Below, one piece after another: positions 1 through 6,441 of a DNA stretch of 7,888 nt. The number at the start of each line of letters is the position of its first letter. Within the stretch, counting starts at the first letter, position 1. The translations under genes and the position numbers were made by a program. Below the pieces are notes generated by a model. That model saw only the letters and a list, made by a program, of their open reading frames with translations, made no database searches and had not been told where the DNA came from. The DNA comes from Anaerolineales bacterium (GTDB lineage: Bacteria > Chloroflexota > Anaerolineae > Anaerolineales > Villigracilaceae), in contig JAICQC010000212.1 in NCBI GenBank assembly GCA_025938055.1, positions 1 through 7,888 on the forward strand. The letters run 5' to 3'.

Positions 1-140
1 ATGTGGTTTGACGTTTGAATATACTGCGCGTTGACTCCATGCTCCGATTTGCGCTTGATATATTTCACTTCAAACGGCGGATAGAAGGGCCAGAAGGAAC
101 AATCCTGGTTGAGGTCTTGAGATAAATCGTAAATCTTCAT
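1..140 (-). CDS. Cyclase / kynurenine-formamidase-family hydrolase, N-terminal fragment
   Basis: The reverse strand from 140 opens with ATG preceded by AAAGGAG (148-154) at a 7-nt spacing, so this is a real gene start. It gives 46 codons before the window ends. The peptide begins MKIYDLSQDL and continues with a Pro/aromatic segment (WPFYPPF) and QTSNH at the cut. This is the layout of the metal-dependent cyclase family (PF04199), which has an N-terminal 'I.DLS..L' strand and a metal-binding HxGTHxD motif; that motif would follow just beyond the edge, so the catalytic residues cannot be seen. Family members hydrolyse amides such as N-formylkynurenine. Here it is the last visible gene of the minus-strand operon, separated from the FdrA/YlbE genes by the S23 cassette. 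Its substrate is unknown; a ring-opening or amide-cleaving step in the same pathway is an inference. Confidence 0.75.
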   Translation of the reverse strand, partial: MKIYDLSQDLNQDCSFWPFYPPFEVKYIKRKSEHGVNAQYIQTSNH

Positions 141-170
141 TGGAAGTCTCCTTTGTGTGAAATCAGATAT

Positions 171-196
171 TAGAGAATTAGAGATTGGAGAATTGG
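171..196 (+). repeat. Left arm of inverted repeat flanking the S23 gene
   Basis: This is an AT-rich, GAGAATT-based sequence (AGAGAATTAGAGA, then TTGGAGAATTGG) lying 4 nt beyond the stop of the four-helix-bundle gene. The reverse complement of 702-727 has the same architecture, AGAGAATT-R-GAGA-(3-4 nt)-GAGAATT-R-G. The two copies are therefore inverted around the gene, with roughly 20 of 25 positions alike. Confidence 0.6.
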
Positions 197-200
197 ATGG

Positions 201-686
201 CTATGATTCGAGCCATTCAAAGTCAGTTTCATCAAAGAGAATACGCGGAAAATCGTCTGGGAGGTGTGAAGGGATATACTCGGCAGGGTTTTCTTTGACA
301 GTCTTTGCAACGGTGATTTCGCCCGTGCGTTGACTCTTAAGACTGGAAACATATAAATTGAGTTGGCGCGCAATATCAGTCAAACGTGTTACGTAGCTCT
401 GCGAATCAGGCAAAGACATCAACTGCCGTACAGCAGCTCGATTCAGCCAATATTTTGTTTCGAACACACTCCCTCGAGCGTAATATAAGAATTGGATTTT
501 TTCACCGAAATGAAAACGCCCAAACGACTCGGCAATATTTGCCCCGATAGAGTCTGCAGTGCGGGAAATTTGCTTGCCAACGACATCTTGAGCAAACTCA
601 TCCCATTGGGAGGCTATCTTGTATATTGCATCTGCAATCTGCTCGGCATTCTTTAACACTCTCACATCTTCCAATGACGTGGGCAT
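201..686 (-). CDS. Four-helix-bundle protein, S23 / 23S rRNA intervening-sequence family
   Basis: This is a 161-aa protein of the S23 family (TIGR02436), originally found encoded in 23S rRNA intervening sequences and related in fold to the Avd accessory protein of diversity-generating retroelements. The diagnostic core is at residues 40-83: ISRTADSIGANIAESFGR, then a segment with GEKIQFLYYARGS, then a Glu/Trp/Leu-rich helix. Residues about 122-161 form an extra acidic tail ending DFEWLES, beyond the usual 110-130 aa. I place the start at ATG 686 because GGAGG (692-696) lies 5 nt upstream; a TTG at 698 is in frame but would overlap that ribosome site. The molecular role is not established for the family. 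It sits between two catabolic genes and is framed by inverted repeats (171-196, 702-727), so it looks like an inserted cassette, not a pathway gene. Confidence 0.85.
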   Translation of the reverse strand: MPTSLEDVRVLKNAEQIADAIYKIASQWDEFAQDVVGKQISRTADSIGANIAESFGRFHFGEKIQFLYYARGSVFETKYWLNRAAVRQLMSLPDSQSYVTRLTDIARQLNLYVSSLKSQRTGEITVAKTVKENPAEYIPSHLPDDFPRILFDETDFEWLES

Positions 687-691
687 ACCAG

Positions 692-696
692 CCTCC
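692..696 (-). promoter_or_regulatory. Shine-Dalgarno GGAGG deciding the S23 start
   Basis: GGAGG on the minus strand lies 5 nt before ATG 686. It would be inside the reading frame if the upstream TTG at 698 were used, which argues for the ATG. Confidence 0.6.
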
Positions 697-701
697 AAGA
701 C

Positions 702-727
702 CTAATTCTCTACTTCTCCAATTCTCT
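702..727 (-). repeat. Right arm of inverted repeat flanking the S23 gene
   Basis: On the minus strand this reads AGAGAATTGGAGA, then AGTAGAGAATTAG, matching 172-196 on the plus strand with one extra base and a few substitutions. It ends 2 nt before the stop codon of the DUF1116 gene (730-732), so the cassette begins essentially at the end of that gene. Confidence 0.6.
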
Positions 728-729
728 TC

Positions 730-1974
730 TTACAGCCCGTACTTTTCTGCAAACGCAACCAACGCATCTTCGAACATCTTCAACGGCGGTCTTACCAGCC
801 CTGCGCCCACCTGACCGACGCCTGCATTTTTGTGTGCAATGCCAGTGTTGATGCGCGGTGTAATTCCCAGCTCGACCACCTTGCGAAGGTCGATGCCCGT
901 CGGTGTGCCGCGGAAATCCAGAGATGGCATGGTGAAGTATTTGCTCTCGGCAAACGTGATTTCATACATTTCGAGCGTGGCATTCACTGCATCTTTGGGC
1001 GAACCGCCTACAAATGTGACAATCGCCGGCGCGGTCGCCATGGCAAAGCCACCAATGCCTGCTGTTTCTGTGATAGCGCTATCGCCAATGTCAGGATTCG
1101 CATCATCCTGGGTGAAACCAGAGAAAAATAATCCAACGGGAATCTCAGCAGGCGCCGTGAACCACTCTTTCTCGCCCAGCCCACTGACGCGGATTCCAAA
1201 GTCTGTGCCATTACGTGCCATCGTTGTGACGATCGTGCTTCCCTGCACTCCATGTGCCGCATCGGCCATTGCCTTGCAAGCCGCCATGACGGGATTCAAA
1301 ACACTCAGAGCATTGTCCCCGATAAATTGCAGAACTTCTGATTCAACCGTATCATCCTTGACAACCTTTGCAATCAGTGGAGAAATCAATTTCAAATAGA
1401 TCAGCGATCCGGCTTTGTTGCGATTATGCCCCTCATCGCCCATGTGCAATGCTTCGGCGATCAACGCGCGCAGGTCAAGCCCATTCGATTGGGCAAGTGC
1501 ATCCGCCAGGACACTGCCGAGCACATCGTTCATCCAGTGCAGCTTCTTTAATACTTCTTCACTATACGCACCGTAGCGCAGGACTTTTCCATATCCTTCA
1601 TTCAAATTGGAAAACGATGTATTTCCATGCTCGGCATTCTCAACGACATAGACTTTCATTGAGGCGGAAATGACTCCCGCCATCGGACCGACCGCGCCAT
1701 GATGGTGGCACGAATCGAACTCGACCTCGCCTCTCTCTGCCATGGAGGTCGCTTCCGTTTCATTGGCTGCCAACCCCTCGAACAGCATCGCGCCAATGAT
1801 CGCTCCGCGCAACGGACCCGACATGCGCGCCCATTCAATTGGTGGACCCGCGTGGAGGAGCAGGTTATCCTCCATCCCGGGGACAACATCTCGCGCGGCG
1901 GCAACGCTTTTCAGAATCGGGCGGGCTTCCATGAGGCGGTTGACGGCGGTAGTATTGGCTTGGTCAATGTCCAT
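730..1974 (-). CDS. ylbE: DUF1116 protein, YlbE/AllG-type carbamoyltransferase subunit
   Basis: This is a 414-aa member of the DUF1116 family, the E. coli YlbE (AllG) type. With FdrA (AllF) and YlbF (AllH), YlbE forms oxamate carbamoyltransferase, which phosphorolyses oxalurate to oxamate and carbamoyl phosphate. Family signatures seen are an N-terminal NLLLHAGPPIEWARMSGPLRGA segment, a His-rich CHHHGAVGPMAG motif at residues 89-100, then VVEN..HGN..F..LNEG.GKVLR.GA, and further on IVTTMARNGTDFGIR and a C-terminal GVGQVGAGLVRPP. An ATG at 1980 directly abuts AGGAG (1981-1985), whereas the ATG at 1974 has a normal 6-nt spacing, so I start there. It follows fdrA by 50 nt, a gap filled by an AT-rich hairpin repeat. 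Whether the substrate here is oxalurate or another ureido acid cannot be told from sequence. Confidence 0.9.
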   Translation of the reverse strand: MDIDQANTTAVNRLMEARPILKSVAAARDVVPGMEDNLLLHAGPPIEWARMSGPLRGAIIGAMLFEGLAANETEATSMAERGEVEFDSCHHHGAVGPMAGVISASMKVYVVENAEHGNTSFSNLNEGYGKVLRYGAYSEEVLKKLHWMNDVLGSVLADALAQSNGLDLRALIAEALHMGDEGHNRNKAGSLIYLKLISPLIAKVVKDDTVESEVLQFIGDNALSVLNPVMAACKAMADAAHGVQGSTIVTTMARNGTDFGIRVSGLGEKEWFTAPAEIPVGLFFSGFTQDDANPDIGDSAITETAGIGGFAMATAPAIVTFVGGSPKDAVNATLEMYEITFAESKYFTMPSLDFRGTPTGIDLRKVVELGITPRINTGIAHKNAGVGQVGAGLVRPPLKMFEDALVAFAEKYGL

Positions 1975-1980
1975 GTTCAT

Positions 1981-1985
1981 CTCCT
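1981..1985 (-). promoter_or_regulatory. Shine-Dalgarno AGGAG deciding the ylbE start
   Basis: AGGAG abuts ATG 1980 with zero spacing but stands 6 nt from ATG 1974. The second ATG is therefore the likely initiation codon, and the protein loses two residues (Met-Asn). Confidence 0.55.
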
Positions 1986-1998
1986 GTAATTTGTAATG

Positions 1999-2036
1999 AG
2001 TAAATAGTAATTCCCACTTACCAATTACTTATTACT
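1999..2036 (-). repeat. AT-rich imperfect hairpin at the fdrA-ylbE junction
   Basis: The arms 1999-2012 (AGTAAATAGTAATT) and 2023-2036 (AATTACTTATTACT) are complementary at 12 of 14 positions around a 10-nt loop. The right arm supplies the last codons and the TAA stop of fdrA, so the repeat has become the end of the coding sequence. It is built from TAATT/TTACT words also seen at 2636-2660. There is no T-tract after the stem on the minus strand, so it is not a convincing terminator. Confidence 0.5.
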
Positions 2037-3734
2037 TTTCATCTTCTCCAAAAGCGACGCGAGTCTCTCATTCCCACCCGCGGGCGGACGCCAATCCACA
2101 TGCACGGCTTGCGCGCCTTGCGACGTCAGGCTTTCATAAAAGGATTCGAGTCCCACGTTGATCGCCGCGAGAGGTTGTGTTAACTGTTCAAGGTTTACAG
2201 GTGTATGTTTGTTTGGTGTGTGGCGATTGAAACGCAAACTGACGTATTCAACTGCTTCTGCTGCTGTACGAAAAACAGCTGCACCTGCTTCTTTCAATCT
2301 CTCAATTTGATATTCCAGATTCTGCGGATCATCATCTGTGCCAATGACAATGGCTACAAACTCAACCCCGCTCCGTTGCACTTCGGAGGCAAGTGTCTCT
2401 ACTCTCTGATCTCTGATCTCTTTTATCACTGGAACCAACTCACCGGCAGGATCGGCATGTGAGCCCTCCCCAAGGACAACATCGAGCAAAATCATTCCGA
2501 CTTCCGGGTCCGTGGCTTCCTGTCTCATGCGGCGTATGCGTAAGTCGTTATCAATCATCGGGTGAAGACGCCCCACCATGAAGAACTCATCCCCTAAATC
2601 GATGATCGTATGGGCCTCGCTGTGAAGAGGATCTTTTAATAATTGGTTATTGGTAATTGGGGCGTTGGAATAGATGGGAGAAAGGCTGGCTTGCAGCCCG
2701 AGGAGGGTTTCGTACGCAAGTGTTCCGCCGGAGAACAGACCGCGTAAGTAACCAGTGGCTTGTTGAGCATCCCTCTGCGATGGATCACTGCTACCTGATA
2801 ATTGACTCACCGCAATTTCAGCTGCTTCGCTCAAGCTAATCGCAAAATGCAAGTTGCCGACTTGTCTTGCAGGTGGTGGATATCCAATGAAATAAATAAC
2901 TACTGGTTTGCCCATCTCCTGCGTAGTGGAAATCAATTGTGTAGCAACATCAGGGGAAGGTGGTTTGGAAATTAATGCGATTACTCTTGTTTCAGGGTCG
3001 TACGCCAATAAATCCAAAGCTTGATTTGCCGTGATCGCACCTATCTCGGATTTCAGGTCTCTCCCACCTGTGCCGATGGCATGAGAAATACCTGCGCCGA
3101 GATTATGGATCTGTGCTGTCACAGCTTGCGTTCCTGTCCCTGAAGCACCAACCACGCCAATGGATCCGCGGCGGACGCGGTTTGCAAACCCCAGGCCGAT
3201 GCCATTGATGATCGCCGTACCGCAATCGGGACCCATCACCAGCAGTCCCTTTTCGCGGGCGGACCTCTTCAACGCAATTTCATCTTCGAGAGAAACGTTA
3301 TCACTGTAAAGGAAAACATGTTTGCCCAGATCAAGAGCCTCGCGCGCCACACCTGCTGCATAACGACCCGGTACAGAGACCAACACCCAATTTGCCTCAG
3401 GCAGTTGTTTTGCCGCTGCACTCAAACTACGCGGACGAAAATCCTGTGAGACCGATGAACGTTTCTTAGCAAGCAATACATCGACCTGATCGATCGCCTC
3501 GCTTGCGGAGGATTCGTTTTCCGCTTTGATCACAATCAACAAATCATCAGGGCTGGCAGTGATAGACTCAGGCAGGAGATTGTTCGCCGCGAGCAGGTCG
3601 CGGTTGGCAGGAGTCGCCATCACTACCCCCGCATCGATGACTCCAGGCAGACCGACCAAGCCGCGTTGAAGCTGCATCAACACGACCGAGTCGTAATACG
3701 CGCCGCGGCGCACCTCCTGTTTTGTAACGGTCAT
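2025..3734 (-). CDS. fdrA: FdrA (AllF-type carbamoyltransferase subunit, succinyl-CoA-synthetase-like)
   Basis: This is a 569-aa FdrA homologue, close to the about 555 aa of E. coli FdrA, which is now assigned as the AllF subunit of oxamate carbamoyltransferase. It is built like succinyl-CoA synthetase alpha-type proteins. An N-terminal domain has SVVLM..QR...L and VMATPANRDLL (about residues 16-48). A Rossmann-type segment follows with SDNVSLEDEIALK, EKGLLVMGPDCGT (161-173), GVVGASGTGTQ (193-203) and HAIGTGGRDL. A second nucleotide-binding-like half contains LFSGGTLAYE (333-342), IIDLGDEF..VGR.HPMID (377-395), and LLDVVLGEGSHADPAGEL (416-433). The start ATG overlaps the amidase stop as ATGA (3731-3734), implying translational coupling. 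Residues 359-366 (PITNNQLL) are encoded by an AT-rich repeat, and residues near 437-448 by a GAGATCA tandem; both fall in linkers that vary in the family. The substrate is inferred only. Confidence 0.92.
   Translation of the reverse strand: MTVTKQEVRRGAYYDSVVLMQLQRGLVGLPGVIDAGVVMATPANRDLLAANNLLPESITASPDDLLIVIKAENESSASEAIDQVDVLLAKKRSSVSQDFRPRSLSAAAKQLPEANWVLVSVPGRYAAGVAREALDLGKHVFLYSDNVSLEDEIALKRSAREKGLLVMGPDCGTAIINGIGLGFANRVRRGSIGVVGASGTGTQAVTAQIHNLGAGISHAIGTGGRDLKSEIGAITANQALDLLAYDPETRVIALISKPPSPDVATQLISTTQEMGKPVVIYFIGYPPPARQVGNLHFAISLSEAAEIAVSQLSGSSDPSQRDAQQATGYLRGLFSGGTLAYETLLGLQASLSPIYSNAPITNNQLLKDPLHSEAHTIIDLGDEFFMVGRLHPMIDNDLRIRRMRQEATDPEVGMILLDVVLGEGSHADPAGELVPVIKEIRDQRVETLASEVQRSGVEFVAIVIGTDDDPQNLEYQIERLKEAGAAVFRTAAEAVEYVSLRFNRHTPNKHTPVNLEQLTQPLAAINVGLESFYESLTSQGAQAVHVDWRPPAGGNERLASLLEKMKSNK
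2395..2423 (-). repeat. In-frame GAGATCA-type tandem repeat inside fdrA
   Basis: The minus strand reads AGAGATCAGAGATCAGAGAG and then TAGAGA, a direct repeat of a 7-nt unit followed by related GAGA words. It encodes KEIRDQRVET, a charged helix between the GSHADPAGEL motif and the next conserved strand. The composition recalls the GAGA-rich arms around the S23 gene. Confidence 0.35.
2636..2660 (-). repeat. AT-rich TAATTGG repeat embedded in frame in fdrA
   Basis: On the minus strand this reads CCAATTACCAATAACCAATT and then ATTAA: three CCAAT words in 20 nt. It matches the style of the intergenic repeat at 1999-2036 (ACCAATTACTTATTACT on the plus strand at 2021-2036). It encodes PITNNQLL in a linker before the conserved IIDLGD motif, without breaking the frame. 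Confidence 0.45.
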
Positions 3735-5017
3735 AGCGTTCCCAGAGCCTTTTCCATTTCTCTCGCCCAGAACAACAGCGACTCATCCTTATACCAGTTG
3801 CCAACCACCTGCAGACCTAACGGCAAGGCATCTTTAGCTTTGCCAGCCGGCAGATTAACGGCAGGGAGACCGGCTTGCGTCCAGGCGAGGTTCATCACGG
3901 GATCGCCAGTGCTGTCCAATCCCTTGGGAGCGGGACCGACGGTCGAGGGAGAAATCCACAGGTCGATATTGTGATCGAGGAAGGATCGCCTGATCTCGGC
4001 GCGAAAGTCCTCGCGGGCGGAGAGGGCGCTTTGCAATTGGTCACTGGTAATGGACTGCCCACGTCGGAGAAGCTCGGCAGTCTTTGGTGCATACAGGCTT
4101 TCGTATTTCCCAAACCAATCCGCATGGACCTGTGCAGCCTCCGCTGACATGATGACGTCATGCCGGGCGCGAATTTCCGCAAAATCTGGCATGAGAGGAA
4201 TATGCTCTATCTGGTATCCCGCATTCTCCAGGGCTTTGCAGACATCTTCAAAATGAGCAAGTCCCTCGGCGCTTACGCTTTGCAGATAGGGACCGTCCGG
4301 GATGCCAAGGCGCGGCGTTTTCAAGGGCTGGGTTGGCTCGTCCCAATCGGTGAATAGAACGCGCGCGGCGTCGATGGCGCTTTCCGCATCCGGGACAAAA
4401 AAGCCGACGTGATCGAGCGAGGGTGAAAGCGGGATCACCCCGTCTCGCGAGATGCGGTCATACGTGGGCTTGACCCCAACGACTCCACAGAAAGACGCAG
4501 GACGGATGATCGAACCGATGGTTTGCGTCCCTAGAGCGATGTGACAGAATCCCGCTGCGACCGCTGCCGCCGATCCGCTGCTCGAGCCGCCCGGCGTATG
4601 TTCGTAATTATGGGGGTTACGCGTAGGACCGGGAGAAAAATAGGCAAACTCGGTGGTCACTGTTTTTCCGAAAAACAACACGCCAGCCTCCAGCAGCCGG
4701 GATACGCTGTTCGCTTCCCTCCCTTGAAAAACGTCAGCAGGCAGACGGCTGCCTGCCTGTGTGGGGAAACCCTCCACATGGAAAATATCTTTGACGCCCA
4801 GGAGCGCCCCAAACATCAAAGGACGCTTGATCAGATCCGGATAACTGAGCACCAGCGCTTCCGCCTGATCGTATAGGCGGTCAAATCGTTTCTCCTCCGG
4901 GATGAATGCCTGGATGGAAGACTCATATTGTGTAAACTTTGCCTCGATTTGCGCAAGGAATTCAGGCACCAGCAACTGCCCCACACGCAATTGTTCTTTC
5001 AAAGAATGTTCGATCAT
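3731..5017 (-). CDS. Amidase-signature family hydrolase
   Basis: This is a 428-aa amidase-signature enzyme that hydrolyses a C-N amide bond in the cytoplasm. The Ser-cisSer-Lys triad is intact: Lys76 in LLGVKDIF, cis-Ser145 in TPGGSSSGSAAA (141-152), and the nucleophile Ser169 in GTQTIGSIIRPASFCG (163-178). The GVVGVKPTY segment follows, as in other members. Full length and no signal peptide. The stop overlaps the fdrA start (ATGA), and the gene follows the Fe-S subunit by 57 nt, so it occupies the operon slot where a molybdopterin large subunit would often sit. The ribosome site is weak: GGAG lies 14 nt before ATG 5017. The family covers allophanate hydrolase, ureidomalonase, GatA and many others. 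Full GatA is unlikely in this context, and a ureido- or amide-cleaving catabolic role is inferred from the neighbours. Confidence 0.9.
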   Translation of the reverse strand: MIEHSLKEQLRVGQLLVPEFLAQIEAKFTQYESSIQAFIPEEKRFDRLYDQAEALVLSYPDLIKRPLMFGALLGVKDIFHVEGFPTQAGSRLPADVFQGREANSVSRLLEAGVLFFGKTVTTEFAYFSPGPTRNPHNYEHTPGGSSSGSAAAVAAGFCHIALGTQTIGSIIRPASFCGVVGVKPTYDRISRDGVIPLSPSLDHVGFFVPDAESAIDAARVLFTDWDEPTQPLKTPRLGIPDGPYLQSVSAEGLAHFEDVCKALENAGYQIEHIPLMPDFAEIRARHDVIMSAEAAQVHADWFGKYESLYAPKTAELLRRGQSITSDQLQSALSAREDFRAEIRRSFLDHNIDLWISPSTVGPAPKGLDSTGDPVMNLAWTQAGLPAVNLPAGKAKDALPLGLQVVGNWYKDESLLFWAREMEKALGTL

Positions 5018-5020
5018 CTT

Positions 5021-5048
5021 TAACTACCAATCTCCATTACCCATAACC
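5021..5048 (-). repeat. Short AT-rich junction repeat upstream of the amidase
   Basis: The minus strand reads GGTTATGGGTAATGGAGATT and then GGTAGTTA, sharing GGTAAT, GAGATTGG and TTGGTA words with the repeats at 171-196, 1999-2036 and 2636-2660. It fills most of the only sizeable gap between the Fe-S and amidase genes and sits where the amidase ribosome site should be. Confidence 0.3.
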
Positions 5049-5074
5049 GTACCATCATGATAGTTCCATGCCAA

Positions 5075-5551
5075 TCAACGCATTTTATTCGCTGCCAGTT
5101 TGACGGCATCCACGATGTGCTGATAGCCCGTGCAGCGACAAAGATTCCCCGAAAGTGCATGCCTGATCTCGTCTTCATTTGGATTCGGGTTTTCCTTCAA
5201 AAATGGGACAAGGGTCATCAAAATGCCAGGCGTGCAATAGCCGCACTGCAAACCATGCGCTTCCCAAAACGCTTGCTGGATCGGATGCAATCGATCGGAG
5301 CTTTCTGCCAGTCCTTCCACTGTGGTGATCTTGTGCCCATCGGCCTGGACCGCGAACATCAAACAGGAGCGCGCCGATTCGCCATCGAACAGGATGGTGC
5401 ACGCGCCGCAAACTCCATGCTCACAGCCCACGTGTGTGCCCGTGAGCCCGAGCTCGTGGCGCAGGAAATCGCTGAGGAGCAGGCGAGGCTCCACTTCACG
5501 CTTATATATTTTTTCATTGACCGTGATCGTGACAGGATGTGTCTGTGTCAT
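5075..5551 (-). CDS. [2Fe-2S] subunit of a xanthine dehydrogenase-family molybdenum hydroxylase
   Basis: This is a 158-aa CoxS/XdhC-type iron-sulfur subunit carrying electrons from the molybdenum site to FAD. Two [2Fe-2S] clusters are complete. The plant-ferredoxin type uses Cys43, 48, 51 and 63 (GCEHGVCGACTILFDGESARSC). The alpha-helical type uses Cys103, 106, 138 and 140 (QCGYCTPG and NLCRCTGY). Gln102 is in the position that contacts the molybdopterin cofactor in this family. The start codon overlaps the stop of the FAD gene (ATGA, 5548-5551), and GGAGG lies at 5562-5566 inside that gene. The length is normal for a stand-alone subunit. The matching molybdopterin-binding subunit is not adjacent: an amidase follows instead. 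Oxidation of a purine, pyrimidine or other N-heterocycle is the likely reaction, and the substrate is not determined by this subunit. Confidence 0.95.
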   Translation of the reverse strand: MTQTHPVTITVNEKIYKREVEPRLLLSDFLRHELGLTGTHVGCEHGVCGACTILFDGESARSCLMFAVQADGHKITTVEGLAESSDRLHPIQQAFWEAHGLQCGYCTPGILMTLVPFLKENPNPNEDEIRHALSGNLCRCTGYQHIVDAVKLAANKMR

Positions 5552-6432
5552 GGCAAGGTTTCCTCCCGGGCGCGCTGCATGGCTGTCTTCAAAGCCTTCC
5601 GGGTCAACACGTTCGCCAGATGACGCTGGTATTCCACCGAGGCATGAATGTTCCCGAACGGAGTGATTTCCTGCCCGCTTGCCAGCGCCGCGGCGGAGTC
5701 GATCAATTCCTCGGTCGGCGCTTCACCCACCAGGAGCCGGGCGGCTTCTTTTGCATCCACGGGTCCGTCACCGGCGTTCAAATAGACCAGTCTTGCCGCC
5801 TGGCATTTCCCCGCATCATCCAGGGTCACGAGCGCTGCAACTCCCATCAAGGCATAATCTCCGGCGCGGGGCGCCACCTCCAGGAATGACCAGCCCGTGC
5901 GACTCGGGAGGGAAGGTAGTTCGATCTCAGCCAGCATTTCGCCTTCCACAAGATCGGTCATGAACATCCCTGAAAAAAAGCTGTCTGCCTCCACCCAGCG
6001 TTCCGAGTCTACGCCGCGAGCTTTCAGGCGCGCGCCGAGCGCCAGCATGATGACTGGTAGTTCCGCGGCGGGATCCGCATTGGCGAGGCTCCCGCCCAGC
6101 GTGCCGCGGTTCCTGATTTGTGGATGAGCGACGTGAGGCATAGCTTCTGCCAGAAGTGGGAATCGCTGCGAGATGAGCGGTTCAAACTCCAGTGTCCGTT
6201 CGCGTGTCATGGCGCCGATTCGAACGCAGCTCTCCTCCTCGCGCACATAATCCAGTTCTCTGACACGATTCAGATCGATCAAGACAGAAGGCTGCACTAC
6301 CCGGAAATTCATGGCAGGCACCAGGCTCTGCCCCCCTGCCAGTAACTTCGCGTCACTCCCGGAGTTATGCAGCAGAAATAATGCTTCTTCAATGGAATCA
6401 GGGGCGTGATACTCAAACGGAGCCGGTTTCAT
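5548..6432 (-). CDS. FAD-binding subunit of a xanthine dehydrogenase-family molybdenum hydroxylase
   Basis: This is a 294-aa CoxM/XdhB-type flavoprotein subunit that takes electrons from the Fe-S subunit and passes them to NAD+ or another acceptor. Two FAD-pyrophosphate motifs stand at the positions usual for CoxM: AGGQSLVP at residues 32-39 and TLGGSLANADPAAELP at 111-126. The start MKPAPFEYHAP is typical for the family, as is the C-terminal domain ending in LANVLTRKAL. No [4Fe-4S] loop insertion of the 4-hydroxybenzoyl-CoA reductase type is evident. TTGAGG precedes the ATG by 7 nt and coincides with the stop codon of the small coxG-like ORF, so translation of the two could be coupled. It is the first full-length gene of the minus-strand operon. 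Confidence 0.95.
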   Translation of the reverse strand: MKPAPFEYHAPDSIEEALFLLHNSGSDAKLLAGGQSLVPAMNFRVVQPSVLIDLNRVRELDYVREEESCVRIGAMTRERTLEFEPLISQRFPLLAEAMPHVAHPQIRNRGTLGGSLANADPAAELPVIMLALGARLKARGVDSERWVEADSFFSGMFMTDLVEGEMLAEIELPSLPSRTGWSFLEVAPRAGDYALMGVAALVTLDDAGKCQAARLVYLNAGDGPVDAKEAARLLVGEAPTEELIDSAAALASGQEITPFGNIHASVEYQRHLANVLTRKALKTAMQRAREETLP

Positions 6433-6441
6433 GGATGAACC

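Noticed and set aside
163..169. Tandem AT-rich repeats as a CRISPR array
   Set aside because: The repeats are short, degenerate and dispersed, with no regular spacers and no cas genes.
163..176. Amidase nucleophile motif TIGS instead of TGGS as a sign of inactivation
   Set aside because: These residue numbers are in the amidase protein, not window bases. The Ser-cisSer-Lys triad is intact, and variation two residues before the nucleophile is common in the family.
201..686. S23 protein as an Avd subunit of a diversity-generating retroelement
   Set aside because: No reverse transcriptase, template repeat or variable repeat is present in the window, so the plain S23 assignment is kept.
687..698. 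TTG start at 698 for the S23 gene
   Set aside because: The ATG at 686 has GGAGG at 5-nt spacing, and that site would be coding if TTG were used.
830..1399. Plus-strand ORF of 189 codons over ylbE
   Set aside because: It is antisense to a well-supported DUF1116 gene and has no ribosome site or family signature.
5057..5623. Plus-strand ORF of 188 codons over the Fe-S subunit gene
   Set aside because: The opposite strand encodes all eight cluster cysteines of a [2Fe-2S] subunit; the plus-strand product has no recognisable family features.
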